A stretch of 64,000 nt of DNA from positions 930,001 through 994,000 of the forward strand of contig NZ_SJSA01000001.1 of assembly GCF_004766125.1 (NCBI RefSeq). The letters run 5' to 3'. The stretch's first letter is position 1; every line of letters begins with the position of its first letter. Source of the DNA: Duncaniella freteri. GTDB lineage: Bacteria; Bacteroidota; Bacteroidia; Bacteroidales; Muribaculaceae. The translations under genes and the position numbers were made by a program. Of this stretch, positions 1-7,575 are shown one piece after another. Under the pieces are notes generated by a model. That model was not told where the DNA came from, made no database searches, and was given only the letters and a program-made list of their open reading frames with translations.

Positions 1-362
1 ACCTCTTCAAGAGCCTCGGAGTCCTCAAGAAGCACCACCTTGATTTCGGTCTGGCCGTTGACATCTATGGTCTGGGTCTTGTAACCGATGTAGGATACCT
101 GAAGCCTTGCCTTGGGGGAGCATTTGATTGTGAACTTGCCATCGAAGTCGGTGGCGACACCGTCCTTTGAACCGTCGACAAGCACTGTCGCGCCGATCAT
201 AGGTTCTCCCGCGCTGTCCTCGACAACGCCGTTGACCGTGATGTTCTGTGCGCGTGCGGGCAGACCGACGCAGAGCACCAGCAGAAGGAGCATTGCTTTC
301 CAGTGCATAGCAAAGGAAATCTGCCGTAGCCTTGGGCTACAGCCTGAGTTTAAGTCTTTCAT
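1..362 (-). CDS. SusC/RagA-type TonB-dependent receptor, 5' part only
   Basis: This is the N-terminal 120 residues of a protein that runs off the left edge. After a signal peptide (hydrophobic stretch MLLLLVLCVGLPARAQ) comes a carboxypeptidase-regulatory-like beta-sandwich with the usual pattern (VNGVVEDSAGEPMIGATV, then DFDGKFTI, then VSYIGYKTQ), which precedes the plug in SusC/RagA outer-membrane receptors. The ATG at 362 gives an unusually long n-region; an in-frame ATG at 308 (MHWKAM) would give a more typical signal peptide. The plug and barrel lie outside the window, so the substrate cannot be guessed. The candidate promoter lies about 360 bases upstream, giving a long leader. Family assignment is firm; the start is uncertain. 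Confidence 0.88.
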   Translation of the reverse strand, partial: MKDLNSGCSPRLRQISFAMHWKAMLLLLVLCVGLPARAQNITVNGVVEDSAGEPMIGATVLVDGSKDGVATDFDGKFTIKCSPKARLQVSYIGYKTQTIDVNGQTEIKVVLLEDSEALEE

Positions 363-470
363 GTAAATTGGTTAATTGATAAATAAGAATTGTTTCATGC
401 AAAATGTTCTCGTGTATGAAGAGAGTTAGTGTAGCAGTTACAGAGTATGTATTAGTTACATTATATCAAC

Positions 471-590
471 AGTTCGGTAATTTTTGAGCAGGCATAGCTG
501 TATCGCACTGATACACAATAGTTTGCATTGATATTGAATTGTTGTTGCATCTTATTGATATTCAATTGAATATGCAAATTTTACCGAACT
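471..590. repeat. Inverted repeat bounding a 120-bp AT-rich segment
   Basis: The 16-mer at 471-486 (AGTTCGGTAATTTTTG) matches the reverse complement of 575-590 at 14 of 16 positions. The 88-bp interior is non-coding. The segment lies inside the presumed transcribed leader of the leftward SusC gene, so it could form a long stem-loop, or it could be a small repeat element. The core TTCGGTAA motif reappears in the palindrome at 42561-42589. Confidence 0.5.
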
Positions 591-688
591 ATTATTATAT
601 AATAGATGTATATAAAGTGTGCTGTGCCTTTTCAGGATTAGCTTTTTGAGTCGGTATAGAGTTTAAGGTGGTCTCGCATACTTACAAG

Positions 689-704
689 TCTCTTGATAAG
701 AGAT
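689..704 (+). repeat. Left copy of a 16-nt inverted repeat
   Basis: TCTCTTGATAAGAGAT, itself nearly palindromic (TCTCTT / AAGAGA). Its exact reverse complement is at 894-909. The two copies flank a consensus leftward promoter (724-755), the layout of an invertible promoter. In the leader RNA this copy sits inside a larger stem formed by TCGCAT and ATGCGA. Confidence 0.6.
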
Positions 705-723
705 GCGACGAATTAAAATCGCA

Positions 724-755
724 CAAAGATATAGAAAAAACCACTTAACAGCAAA
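724..755 (-). promoter_or_regulatory. Promoter of the SusC gene at the left edge
   Basis: On the minus strand the -33 element TTTG (755-752) and -7 element TATCTTTG (731-724) are separated by 20 bp, matching the Bacteroidota primary-sigma consensus TTTG-N19/21-TAnnTTTG. Transcription would start near 717, leaving a leader of about 350 nt before the ATG at 362. The promoter lies between the inverted copies of the 16-mer. Confidence 0.65.
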
Positions 756-887
756 TACTTTTAAATATTTTTAATTTTTGTTTAACAGGTAAATTGCTTT
801 TCAAATTATACGTTAAAATTCACAATTGTTTGGCAAAAAAACACAAACAAAAGACTCAAGCAATTGTATTCCAACTAATTCAACATC

Positions 888-916
888 ATCCCAATCTCTT
901 ATCAAGAGATTGGGAT
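888..916. repeat. Perfect 13-bp stem hairpin containing the second 16-mer copy
   Basis: ATCCCAATCTCTT and AAGAGATTGGGAT pair perfectly around a 3-nt ATC loop. Positions 894-909 are the exact reverse complement of 689-704. There is no T-run on either side, so it is not a convincing terminator. It could be a protein-binding or recombination site. Confidence 0.6.
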
Positions 917-1072
917 ATACAAGCACACATTACACATGACTTAATTGAAACCATCACTTATTTAACCCACAATAAATAACAAAGTTACTCAAATCGCTAT
1001 TTTTGTACTACTTGCCGGTTGAAACTGCAAACCTGCTGTTGACTCTAAAGACAGAACATTTAACTAATAAAT

Positions 1073-1104
1073 ATTGTATAATAATAAAGCAATATCTATC
1101 TTTG
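1073..1104 (+). promoter_or_regulatory. Promoter of the zeta-toxin-like pair
   Basis: ATTG (1073-1076), 20 bp, then TATCTTTG (1097-1104) fits the Bacteroidota promoter with one mismatch in the -33 box. Initiation near 1111 leaves a leader of about 43 nt before the ATG at 1154. A second -7-like match (TATTTTTG, 998-1005) lacks a -33 element. Confidence 0.5.
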
Positions 1105-1124
1105 CAATTTAAATAGCTATGGCT

Positions 1125-1136
1125 GTTGTTAACAAC
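1125..1136. promoter_or_regulatory. 12-bp palindrome, possible operator
   Basis: GTTGTTAACAAC is a perfect palindrome between the likely transcription start and the toxin ATG. Position and symmetry suit an autoregulatory operator, as is common for toxin-antitoxin operons, but no DNA-binding domain is recognised in the small partner protein. Confidence 0.3.
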
Positions 1137-1153
1137 CGTAACATACACAGACC

Positions 1154-1708
1154 ATGCAGCCGCGTCTATATATAATAGCAGGATGCAACGGTGCCGGAAA
1201 GACCACTGCATCGTACAGCATGCTCCCTGACATACTCCAATGCCGGGAATTTGTCAATGCCGATGAGATAGCCCGGGGACTGTCCCCTTTCCGGCCCGAA
1301 CAGATGGCAATCCTCGCAGGCAAACTGATGCTCCAACGTATAGAAGCCTTGCTGGATGCCAACGAGACATTTGCCGTGGAGACCACTCTCGCCACAAAGA
1401 GCTACACTATGCTCATAAAGAAAGCCCGGCAGCTCGGCTACAGCATAGTGCTGATATTCTTCTGGCTGTCATCACCGGAACAGGCGATACAGCGTGTGGC
1501 GAAGCGCGTCAGCGAGGGCGGACATCACATCCCCACCGATGTGATCAGGAGAAGATACCGCAACGGCATCGAAAACCTCCGCTCAATATACATGCCTATA
1601 GTGGATACATGGATATTAATTGACAACAGTAATATCAAACAACGTATAATAGCAACCAATCAGGAAACATTCGACCTACTCTCACTCGAAAAGATAATGA
1701 ACCAATGA
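1154..1708 (+). CDS. Zeta-toxin-like P-loop kinase
   Basis: A 184-residue cytoplasmic protein of the zeta-toxin / AAA-like kinase family. Walker A GCNGAGKTT is at residues 10-18; NADEIARGLSPF and the ETTLAT segment correspond to the substrate-binding acidic positions of zeta toxins; GGHHIPTDVIRRRYRNG matches the conserved GGHxIPxxxIxRRYxR block. Zeta toxins phosphorylate UDP-N-acetylglucosamine and so block peptidoglycan synthesis; many chromosomal relatives have unknown substrates. The stop overlaps the next start (ATGA), so the pair is translationally coupled. Whether it acts as a toxin here is inference. Confidence 0.8.
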   Translation: MQPRLYIIAGCNGAGKTTASYSMLPDILQCREFVNADEIARGLSPFRPEQMAILAGKLMLQRIEALLDANETFAVETTLATKSYTMLIKKARQLGYSIVLIFFWLSSPEQAIQRVAKRVSEGGHHIPTDVIRRRYRNGIENLRSIYMPIVDTWILIDNSNIKQRIIATNQETFDLLSLEKIMNQ

Positions 1709-1890
1709 CAGCTAAAGAACATAAAGCATTCATAGACAACATACAGCAGGCTCTTGAGATTTCTGTAGAAAAGACCCTGCGCCGCAAAGCCGCCCTTGGT
1801 GAAAGCGTAGTCTACGCTCACCCCGACGGCACTCCGTATACATTACCTGCCACGGAAGCTCTCGCACGTTACCTGACGACAAAACAATAA
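1705..1890 (+). CDS. Small partner protein, putative antitoxin
   Basis: A 61-residue soluble protein overlapping the kinase gene by 4 bp. The N-terminal half is predicted helical and charged (KEHKAFIDNIQQALEISVEK); the C-terminal half contains HPDGTPYTLPATEAL. No domain is recognised and it has no similarity to epsilon antitoxin that can be seen by eye. Size, coupling and position suggest the cognate antitoxin or a regulatory subunit. The toxin-first order is unusual for zeta systems, where the antitoxin normally precedes. Confidence 0.6.
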   Translation: MTAKEHKAFIDNIQQALEISVEKTLRRKAALGESVVYAHPDGTPYTLPATEALARYLTTKQ

Positions 1891-1934
1891 CGGAGGCACC
1901 ATTCTCCCACACTTCCACAGCATCAACCATAAAA

Positions 1935-1976
1935 GAATATCGACAACCATTCATACACGAACGGTTGTCGATGTTC
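1935..1976. terminator. Bidirectional terminator
   Basis: A 14-bp stem with one G-U pair (1935-1948 with 1963-1976) and a 14-nt loop lies between the convergent ends of the toxin pair and gpmI. It is flanked by A-rich sequence on the left and a TTATTATTTAT tract on the right, so it could stop transcription in both directions. Confidence 0.75.
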
Positions 1977-2008
1977 TTATTATTTATGATCTCTAAAATA
2001 TCAGAGCA

Positions 2009-3526
2009 TCAGCCCTTGATAAGAGCATGACCTGTCATCTCCTCAGGCTGTGGCAATCCCATGATCTCAAGAATGGTCGGAGCCACATCGGCAAGGCGTC
2101 CGTTCTCGACCTTGGCATTCTTATCGTCCGATACATAAACGCAAGGCACGGGATTAAGGGAATGTGCGGTGTTGGGAGTGCCGTCACCATTCACAGCGTT
2201 GTCGGCATTGCCATGGTCAGCAATGATTATAGCCTCATATCCGGCAGTCTTCGCAGCCTCAACAGTGTCATGCACACACTCATCCACAGCCTTTACAGCC
2301 TTGCAGATAGCGTCGTACACACCGGTATGTCCCACCATGTCACCGTTGGCATAGTTCACTACTATGAAGTCGTACTTCTCTTCCTTGATAGCTTCCACAA
2401 GTTTATCCTTCACCTCATAGGCACTCATCTCAGGCTTCAGATCGTAAGTGGCAACCTTGGGGGAAGCCACCAGGATACGCTCCTCACCCTCATAGGGGGC
2501 CTCGCGACCGCCATTGAAGAAGAATGTCACATGAGCATACTTCTCTGTCTCCGCAATATGAAGCTGCTTGAGCCCATTGGCTGAGATATATTCTCCGAGA
2601 GTGTTTCCGACATTCTCTTTCGGGAAAAGGATATGCACACCTGTGAAAGAGGCATCATAGGGGGTCATGCAATAGTATTGCAGACCGGGTACTACAGTCA
2701 TTCCTGCCTCGGGGATATCGTGCTGGGTCAGAGCGATTGTAAGTTCCTTTGCGCGGTCATTGCGATAGTTGAAGAATATCACAGCGTCACCTTCCTTTAT
2801 GGTGCCGTCGACCGCCGAATTGCAGATAGGCTTGATGAACTCGTCGGTGACTCCCTCATCATAGCTCTCCTGAACAGCCTGAACCATATCGGTGACCTGC
2901 TTCCCTTCTCCATTGACGAGAAGATCGTAAGCCACTTTCACTCGCTCCCAACGCTTGTCGCGGTCCATGGCATAATAGCGGCCTATGATCGAAGCAACCT
3001 CACCTGCGCTACCTGCACAATGAGCCTGCAAAGCCTCGATAAAGCCCTTGCCGCTGCGGGGATCAGTGTCACGGCCATCCATAAAGCAATGGATATATAC
3101 CTTCTTCAGCCCATACTCCTTGGCTATGTCACAAAGGGCATATAGATGATCGAGCGAAGAGTGCACACCGCCGTCGCTGGTGAGACCCATAAAATGGATA
3201 GCCTTATCATGGTCACGCGCATATGAGAACGCGCTCACTACCTCAGGATTCTTAAGTATCGACCCGTCGGCACAAGCCTTATTGATCTTCACGAGGTCCT
3301 GATACACCACTCGGCCCGCACCGATATTGAGGTGGCCCACCTCCGAATTGCCCATCTGGCCGTCAGGCAGACCGACGTTCTCGCCCGAAGCCTGCAATTC
3401 GCTGTGGGGGTAAGTTTTCAACAGATAGTCCCAATAGGGAGTAGGAGTGGAATAGATCGCATCACTCTTGGAGTGATTGCCGATACCCCATCCATCCAGG
3501 ATAATTAACAATGCTTTCTTTGCCAT
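2009..3526 (-). CDS. gpmI: 2,3-bisphosphoglycerate-independent phosphoglycerate mutase
   Basis: A 505-residue manganese enzyme that interconverts 3- and 2-phosphoglycerate in glycolysis and gluconeogenesis, at the family's usual length of about 510. Metal ligand Asp11 is in LIILDGWG, catalytic Ser61 in MGNSEVGH; later come [11 protein letters not shown] and the second metal cluster [10 protein letters not shown]. Together they cover the phosphatase-like and transferase-like domains of iPGM. It is monocistronic, with a -7-like box (TAACTTTG, 3679-3672) about 145 bp upstream but no clear -33 element, and a bidirectional terminator downstream. Housekeeping and intact. Confidence 0.97.
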   Translation of the reverse strand: MAKKALLIILDGWGIGNHSKSDAIYSTPTPYWDYLLKTYPHSELQASGENVGLPDGQMGNSEVGHLNIGAGRVVYQDLVKINKACADGSILKNPEVVSAFSYARDHDKAIHFMGLTSDGGVHSSLDHLYALCDIAKEYGLKKVYIHCFMDGRDTDPRSGKGFIEALQAHCAGSAGEVASIIGRYYAMDRDKRWERVKVAYDLLVNGEGKQVTDMVQAVQESYDEGVTDEFIKPICNSAVDGTIKEGDAVIFFNYRNDRAKELTIALTQHDIPEAGMTVVPGLQYYCMTPYDASFTGVHILFPKENVGNTLGEYISANGLKQLHIAETEKYAHVTFFFNGGREAPYEGEERILVASPKVATYDLKPEMSAYEVKDKLVEAIKEEKYDFIVVNYANGDMVGHTGVYDAICKAVKAVDECVHDTVEAAKTAGYEAIIIADHGNADNAVNGDGTPNTAHSLNPVPCVYVSDDKNAKVENGRLADVAPTILEIMGLPQPEEMTGHALIKG

Positions 3527-3671
3527 AATATATATGTACGCTTATTGAAGTTTAATTGTTCGTGGTCAATGCCCATACATCAGATCACACAGTGCATGAC
3601 CGGCGCATGACACGCCAAATACGAGCAACCCCGCTGCTTCTCGACAAGAGCTCAGGCGGAATTTGCGCATG

Positions 3672-3679
3672 CAAAGTTA
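3672..3679 (-). promoter_or_regulatory. -7 box upstream of gpmI
   Basis: TAACTTTG on the minus strand matches TAnnTTTG. No TTTG is found 19-21 bp further upstream, so only the -7 element supports it. The implied leader is about 140 nt. Confidence 0.35.
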
Positions 3680-3761
3680 CGTATAATTTCGCTAACTTAA
3701 CCACTTAATATATAAGTTTCTTCTTATTTTTATACCCTTATATGTCACTTATATCAGCTTA

Positions 3762-5198
3762 TTAACACAATCTCTTGCTCATATTAACACACGAGGGAAG
3801 CTCCTCCGGATAATGAGTGACAAATATCAATGAAGCACCTCTGCTCCCAACAAGAGCATCAATCACCCTGCGCATACGTTCCTTATTGACAACATCAAGT
3901 CCCTGGAACGGCTCGTCAAGCACAAGAAGAGCGGGCTGACGCGCAAATGCCCGGGCAAGAAGCACCACTTTCTGCTCTCCTGACGACAAGGTAGAGAAAT
4001 CCCTGTCAGCCAACCCGGATATCCCAAGGCAATCGAGCCAGGCATCCGCCATGGCAAGCTCCTCTGGAGAATATTTTCTGAAACGCTCAAGCACAGGGCG
4101 CATACCTTCTGCCACGATACCCCTCACAGCAAGCTTGCTGCGGAAATACAACTGCATCTCAGGGCACACATACCCGATATTGTTCTTTATATCCCATATC
4201 GACTCACCCGACCCTCGCTTATGGTCAAATATCACTATGTCATTGGCATACGCCTGAGGATTATCTCCGCACACCATGCTAAGCAGCAGCGACTTGCCTG
4301 ATCCGTTAGGGCCAGTCAGCATCCACCGCTCCCCGCGACGCACCTCCCAGTCAATACCAGAGAACACGTCACGACCACCATATGCAGCTTTACCGCCATG
4401 TATACTGAAAGCCATCTCATGTTCAGGCACATCACCGGGAGCATCAGGCAATATCACCGGAGCCAGGCAACAGCACCCCGATTCATCCGCGTCAGCGATC
4501 TCACATACCCGGCGTCTGACATCAGTGCTCCCTGTCACCATACCTGTGAAACGGCACCCTTCCAACGTCAGCATAGCATCCGCCCCATCAGGCACCTCCC
4601 CGGCATCACTAAGCAGCAACACTATATGCAAGCCTCTGTCACGAAGCGACATCAAGGCATCCCTGAGCTCCGTACGCGACCCGGCATCCAGCCCGATAAA
4701 AGGATTGTCAATCACAAGTATATCAGGAGCTGTAAGCAGAGCATTGATAATAAGGAGTTTCCTCAACTCTCCGCTCGACAGGTAATTGATTTTTTTGCAT
4801 TCGACATCATTGAGAGAGAACTTTCCGCACATCTCCCGCCACAATCCACTCTCCATCGCCGTGCCGAATATCTCTCCCACCGAAGGGACATAATCATTCT
4901 CGCTCGACTCCAAACGCTGGTCATATCTCAGCACATCCACACCTGTAAATGAGTGTATGTCCGTGAAAGAGATCACCTTCACTGCCATGCCTTCACGCAT
5001 GAACCTGATACGGTTGCCGAAGCCCCACCGACCAGATTCTATAACATATCCAAGAGTAGTCTTTCCTGCTCCATTAGGACCGACCACCGCTGTCAGCCCA
5101 GCTGCTATACCCAACCCCTCGGCTCCTTCCAGCCTCACCGGTCCGAAACATAGCGACGGCGATACAAACTCAGCCACATATTGAACGTCAGTGCACAT
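3762..5198 (-). CDS. ModF/PhrA-like protein with two fused ABC ATPase domains
   Basis: A 478-residue cytoplasmic protein of two tandem ABC nucleotide-binding domains and no membrane segment, the architecture of E. coli ModF (PhrA). Domain 1 has Walker A GPNGAGKTT, signature LSSGE and Walker B ILVIDNPFIGLD; domain 2 has GPNGSGKS, LSSGEQ, LLVLDEPFQGLD and the switch His in FVTHYPEE. In domain 1 the catalytic Glu after Walker B is Asn and the switch His is replaced by Ser (LLLSDAGE), so only one composite site is expected to be fully active. The start at 5198 (MCTDVQ) is preferred to the upstream ATG at 5237 because the promoter (5248-5219) overlaps the longer version. No transporter gene is adjacent; the function is unknown. 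Confidence 0.8.
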   Translation of the reverse strand: MCTDVQYVAEFVSPSLCFGPVRLEGAEGLGIAAGLTAVVGPNGAGKTTLGYVIESGRWGFGNRIRFMREGMAVKVISFTDIHSFTGVDVLRYDQRLESSENDYVPSVGEIFGTAMESGLWREMCGKFSLNDVECKKINYLSSGELRKLLIINALLTAPDILVIDNPFIGLDAGSRTELRDALMSLRDRGLHIVLLLSDAGEVPDGADAMLTLEGCRFTGMVTGSTDVRRRVCEIADADESGCCCLAPVILPDAPGDVPEHEMAFSIHGGKAAYGGRDVFSGIDWEVRRGERWMLTGPNGSGKSLLLSMVCGDNPQAYANDIVIFDHKRGSGESIWDIKNNIGYVCPEMQLYFRSKLAVRGIVAEGMRPVLERFRKYSPEELAMADAWLDCLGISGLADRDFSTLSSGEQKVVLLARAFARQPALLVLDEPFQGLDVVNKERMRRVIDALVGSRGASLIFVTHYPEELPSCVNMSKRLC

Positions 5199-5218
5199 TA
5201 TCACTACTTTTTTTGACA

Positions 5219-5248
5219 CAAAGGTACATTTTTTCAACCGTTAACAAA
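5219..5248 (-). promoter_or_regulatory. Promoter of the ModF-like gene
   Basis: Minus-strand TTTG (5248-5245), 18 bp, TACCTTTG (5226-5219). The spacer is one short of the usual range. Its position inside the longer possible reading frame argues for initiation at the ATG at 5198. Confidence 0.45.
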
Positions 5249-5404
5249 AATCACAGCCGACAATGAGTGTATGACCTACTCTACCATACACATTCTTTCC
5301 ATTTTTGACCAATAAATTAGGCAAAATGTCTCCATTCGTATCCATTGTGGAACAATCCACCAATTTACAAGCCATAACAAAGACACAGTAAACATATTTT
5401 TCTT

Positions 5405-5412
5405 TAATTTTG
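5405..5412 (+). promoter_or_regulatory. -7 box of the PCMD-barrel-transferase operon
   Basis: TAATTTTG fits TAnnTTTG and lies 28 bp before the chosen ATG at 5440. No good -33 TTTG is visible, so the promoter may be weak or need an activator. It lies inside the longer open frame beginning at 5410, which supports the later start. Confidence 0.4.
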
Positions 5413-5439
5413 CAGCTGTTTTCCGGATTTACATCACCA

Positions 5440-6396
5440 ATGTTTAAGATAAAAAGACACATACTCTCCTCACTGGCAAGCCTGATAGCATTCACAGCAG
5501 CAAGCGAAAAAGTAGTGCCCATTCGCTACGGCAACATGGAGCACTGGACCATCCGTCACATCAAGGAGTCAGCCGTCATAGGGGGCAAAGAAAAGACCCT
5601 CTATGAGATAGGAATGGACTCTGTGGTCAATGGCAATCACCCCTACCACAATCTCGGAGGCTCACCATGGGGCACATCCAACGTAATGGCAAAAGTAGCA
5701 GGTGTGGTAAAAACCAACTGCTGCGTGTATCCCGACAATCATAAGGGTGGACGTTGCGTAAAAATGACCACACACATCGAGTCACTCAAAGTGCTCGGAC
5801 TCGTCAACATAAATGTCCTCGCCGCCGGATCGATATTCCTCGGCGACATGAAAGAGCCTATAACAGGCACAAAAGACGGCCCAAGAAGCCTCAACTGGGG
5901 GATACCGTTCACCCAACGGCCAAAAGCATTACGATTCGACTACAAATTCTATACCCCGGGGACAGCAAACCGCATCAAACAGACAGGATTCAGCCACAAG
6001 ACTTCCGTACCGGGTCCTGACTACGGTGTCGCTCTACTCATACTCCAAAAGCGCACCGAGGACTCTGCCGGCAACATCACAGCCCGGCGCGTAGGCACAC
6101 TCGTGGTAAAATACTCAAAGACCACGCCTGCATGGGTCGACAACGCAACCTACGACATCCTTTATGGCGACATCACAGGTTCTCCCAAATATGATGCCAC
6201 AATGATGGGCCTTCGCTCCATTGACTACGCCCGCAACAGTAAAGGCGAGAACGTGCCGGTCAAAGAGACCGGATGGGCAGCTCCGGGCGAGACTCCCACT
6301 CATCTTATGATACAGTTCTCCTCATCACATGGCGGTGCATTCATCGGCACACCTGGCAACACCCTGTGGATTGACAACGTAAGACTCGTATATTGA
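5440..6396 (+). CDS. Secreted PCMD-domain protein
   Basis: A 318-residue exported protein with a signal peptide (MFKIKRHILSSLASLIAFTAAS). The rest resembles the putative carbohydrate metabolism domain PCMD, a jelly-roll found in Bacteroidales surface proteins: an early NMEHWTIRHIKES segment, the central GIPFTQRPKALRFDYKFYTPG typical of the family (cut here at its core), and the closing SSSHGGAFIGTPGNTLWIDNV. There is no lipobox cysteine, so it is probably periplasmic or surface-exposed rather than a lipoprotein. It is the first gene of an operon with the barrel (4 bp gap) and the EptA-like gene. No catalytic activity is established for PCMD. Confidence 0.75.
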   Translation: MFKIKRHILSSLASLIAFTAASEKVVPIRYGNMEHWTIRHIKESAVIGGKEKTLYEIGMDSVVNGNHPYHNLGGSPWGTSNVMAKVAGVVKTNCCVYPDNHKGGRCVKMTTHIESLKVLGLVNINVLAAGSIFLGDMKEPITGTKDGPRSLNWGIPFTQRPKALRFDYKFYTPGTANRIKQTGFSHKTSVPGPDYGVALLILQKRTEDSAGNITARRVGTLVVKYSKTTPAWVDNATYDILYGDITGSPKYDATMMGLRSIDYARNSKGENVPVKETGWAAPGETPTHLMIQFSSSHGGAFIGTPGNTLWIDNVRLVY

Positions 6397-6400
6397 AATC

Positions 6401-7573
6401 ATGATTTCACGCCTGCACCACAGCCTCGTCCTGTCCCTCCTGCTGCTCCTCTCAGTTCCGGTCAGTGCTGCAACGGTCAGCACCGATACCGTGTGCCCGC
6501 CGGCAGAGGGGAAATCAGGGAAAAGCTTCATCAAAAAGTTTATCGATTACTTCGGCAACGCCAACAAAGGCAAGGATACCAAAGGTATGGACTTCAGCAT
6601 CATCGGAGGTCCGTACTACAACACCGACATGGGACTCGGCATCGGTCTCGTGGCCTCGGGCTTGTACCGCACCGCCGACACCGACTCCATTTTGCCCCCT
6701 TCCAATGCATCACTCTTCGGCAAAATCAGCACCAAAGGATTCGCAAGCATAGGTATCCGAGGCACCCATATAGCACCCGAGGATACCTATCGTATCACAT
6801 ACATAGCTGAATTCCTGGCAGATCCGAGCGACTATTGGGGCATAGGCTATGAGATGGCAAACAATGATGCCAACGAATCGAACATGAAGCGTACAGGAGT
6901 GAAAATCAACGGTGCGTTCCTATTTCATCTTGGCTCCAACATATATGCCGGACCTAAAGTAATGTTCGACTACATACATGCATTCAAGATAGAACGTCCC
7001 GACCTACTTATGGGGATGCGCACATCACTCTTGAACACCGGTATCGGAGTCACCCTTTCCTACGACTCGCGCGACGTGCTCACCAATCCTCACCGCGGCA
7101 TCTACGCATCAGTCAGCCAGTCATTCCGCCCCAGGTTCATGGGCAACAAGTATGCATTCTCCACCACCGAGCTACAGCTCGACGGCTACCGGCCGCTATG
7201 GAACGGAGCAACCCTCGCAGGCGACCTCCGTGCCACATTCAACATCGGCAACCCCTCATGGTACATGATGGCACAGGTCGGAGGCTCCTACTTCATGCGC
7301 GGATACTATGAGGGGCGTTACCGCGACAAGAACATGATGGCGGCACAGGTGGAATTGCGCCAGCATCTGTGGAGACGCATCGGCATTGTGGCATGGGGAG
7401 GCACAGCCACAGTGTTCAGCAAATTCAGTCAGGTACAGATGCGCCGCATGCTCCCAAACGCCGGGGTCGGATTCCGGTGGGAATTCAAGAAGGATGTCAA
7501 TGTGAGATTTGACATCGGATTCGGAAAGAGCGGGCAGAACGGATTTATGTTCAATATCAACGAAGCTTTCTAA
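6401..7573 (+). CDS. Omp85/BamA-family outer-membrane barrel without POTRA domains
   Basis: A 390-residue protein: signal peptide to about residue 24, a short linker, then a barrel of about 330 residues. Family marks are GGPYYNTDMGLGIG near the start of the barrel, TLSYDSRDVLTNPHRGIYA, and FMRGYYEGRYRD, which corresponds to the conserved loop-6 VRGY motif of Omp85 proteins; the last strand ends in an aromatic (NEAF). BamA has five POTRA domains and about 800 residues; none are present here, so it resembles the short surface-antigen/patatin-barrel relatives. Role unknown; context (with an LPS-modifying-type transferase) suggests outer-membrane lipid or LPS handling. Confidence 0.8.
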   Translation: MISRLHHSLVLSLLLLLSVPVSAATVSTDTVCPPAEGKSGKSFIKKFIDYFGNANKGKDTKGMDFSIIGGPYYNTDMGLGIGLVASGLYRTADTDSILPPSNASLFGKISTKGFASIGIRGTHIAPEDTYRITYIAEFLADPSDYWGIGYEMANNDANESNMKRTGVKINGAFLFHLGSNIYAGPKVMFDYIHAFKIERPDLLMGMRTSLLNTGIGVTLSYDSRDVLTNPHRGIYASVSQSFRPRFMGNKYAFSTTELQLDGYRPLWNGATLAGDLRATFNIGNPSWYMMAQVGGSYFMRGYYEGRYRDKNMMAAQVELRQHLWRRIGIVAWGGTATVFSKFSQVQMRRMLPNAGVGFRWEFKKDVNVRFDIGFGKSGQNGFMFNINEAF

Positions 7574-7575
7574 AA

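Larger units (their letters stand above)
363..1096. other. Gene-free AT-rich region with leader and repeats
   Basis: No credible coding sequence is present. The region holds a leftward promoter (724-755), a likely leader RNA of about 350 nt for the SusC gene at the left edge, an inverted-repeat pair bounding about 120 bp (471-590), a 16-nt hairpin-forming sequence present twice in opposite orientation (689-704 and 894-909), and a 29-bp hairpin (888-916). The rightward promoter of the zeta-toxin gene begins at the end of the region. The composition is clearly more AT-rich than the flanking genes. Confidence 0.7.

Noticed and set aside
689-916. Intrinsic terminators at 689-704 and 888-916
   Set aside because: Neither hairpin is followed by a T-run and no gene ends nearby, so they are listed as repeats instead.
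794-979. 61-residue open frame in the AT-rich intergenic region
   Set aside because: It starts with TTG, has no upstream promoter, spans the 888-916 hairpin and matches no family. It is probably chance.
5241-5522. 93-residue minus-strand frame upstream of the PCMD gene
   Set aside because: It crosses the start of the PCMD gene on the other strand and covers a promoter; the composition is not protein-like.
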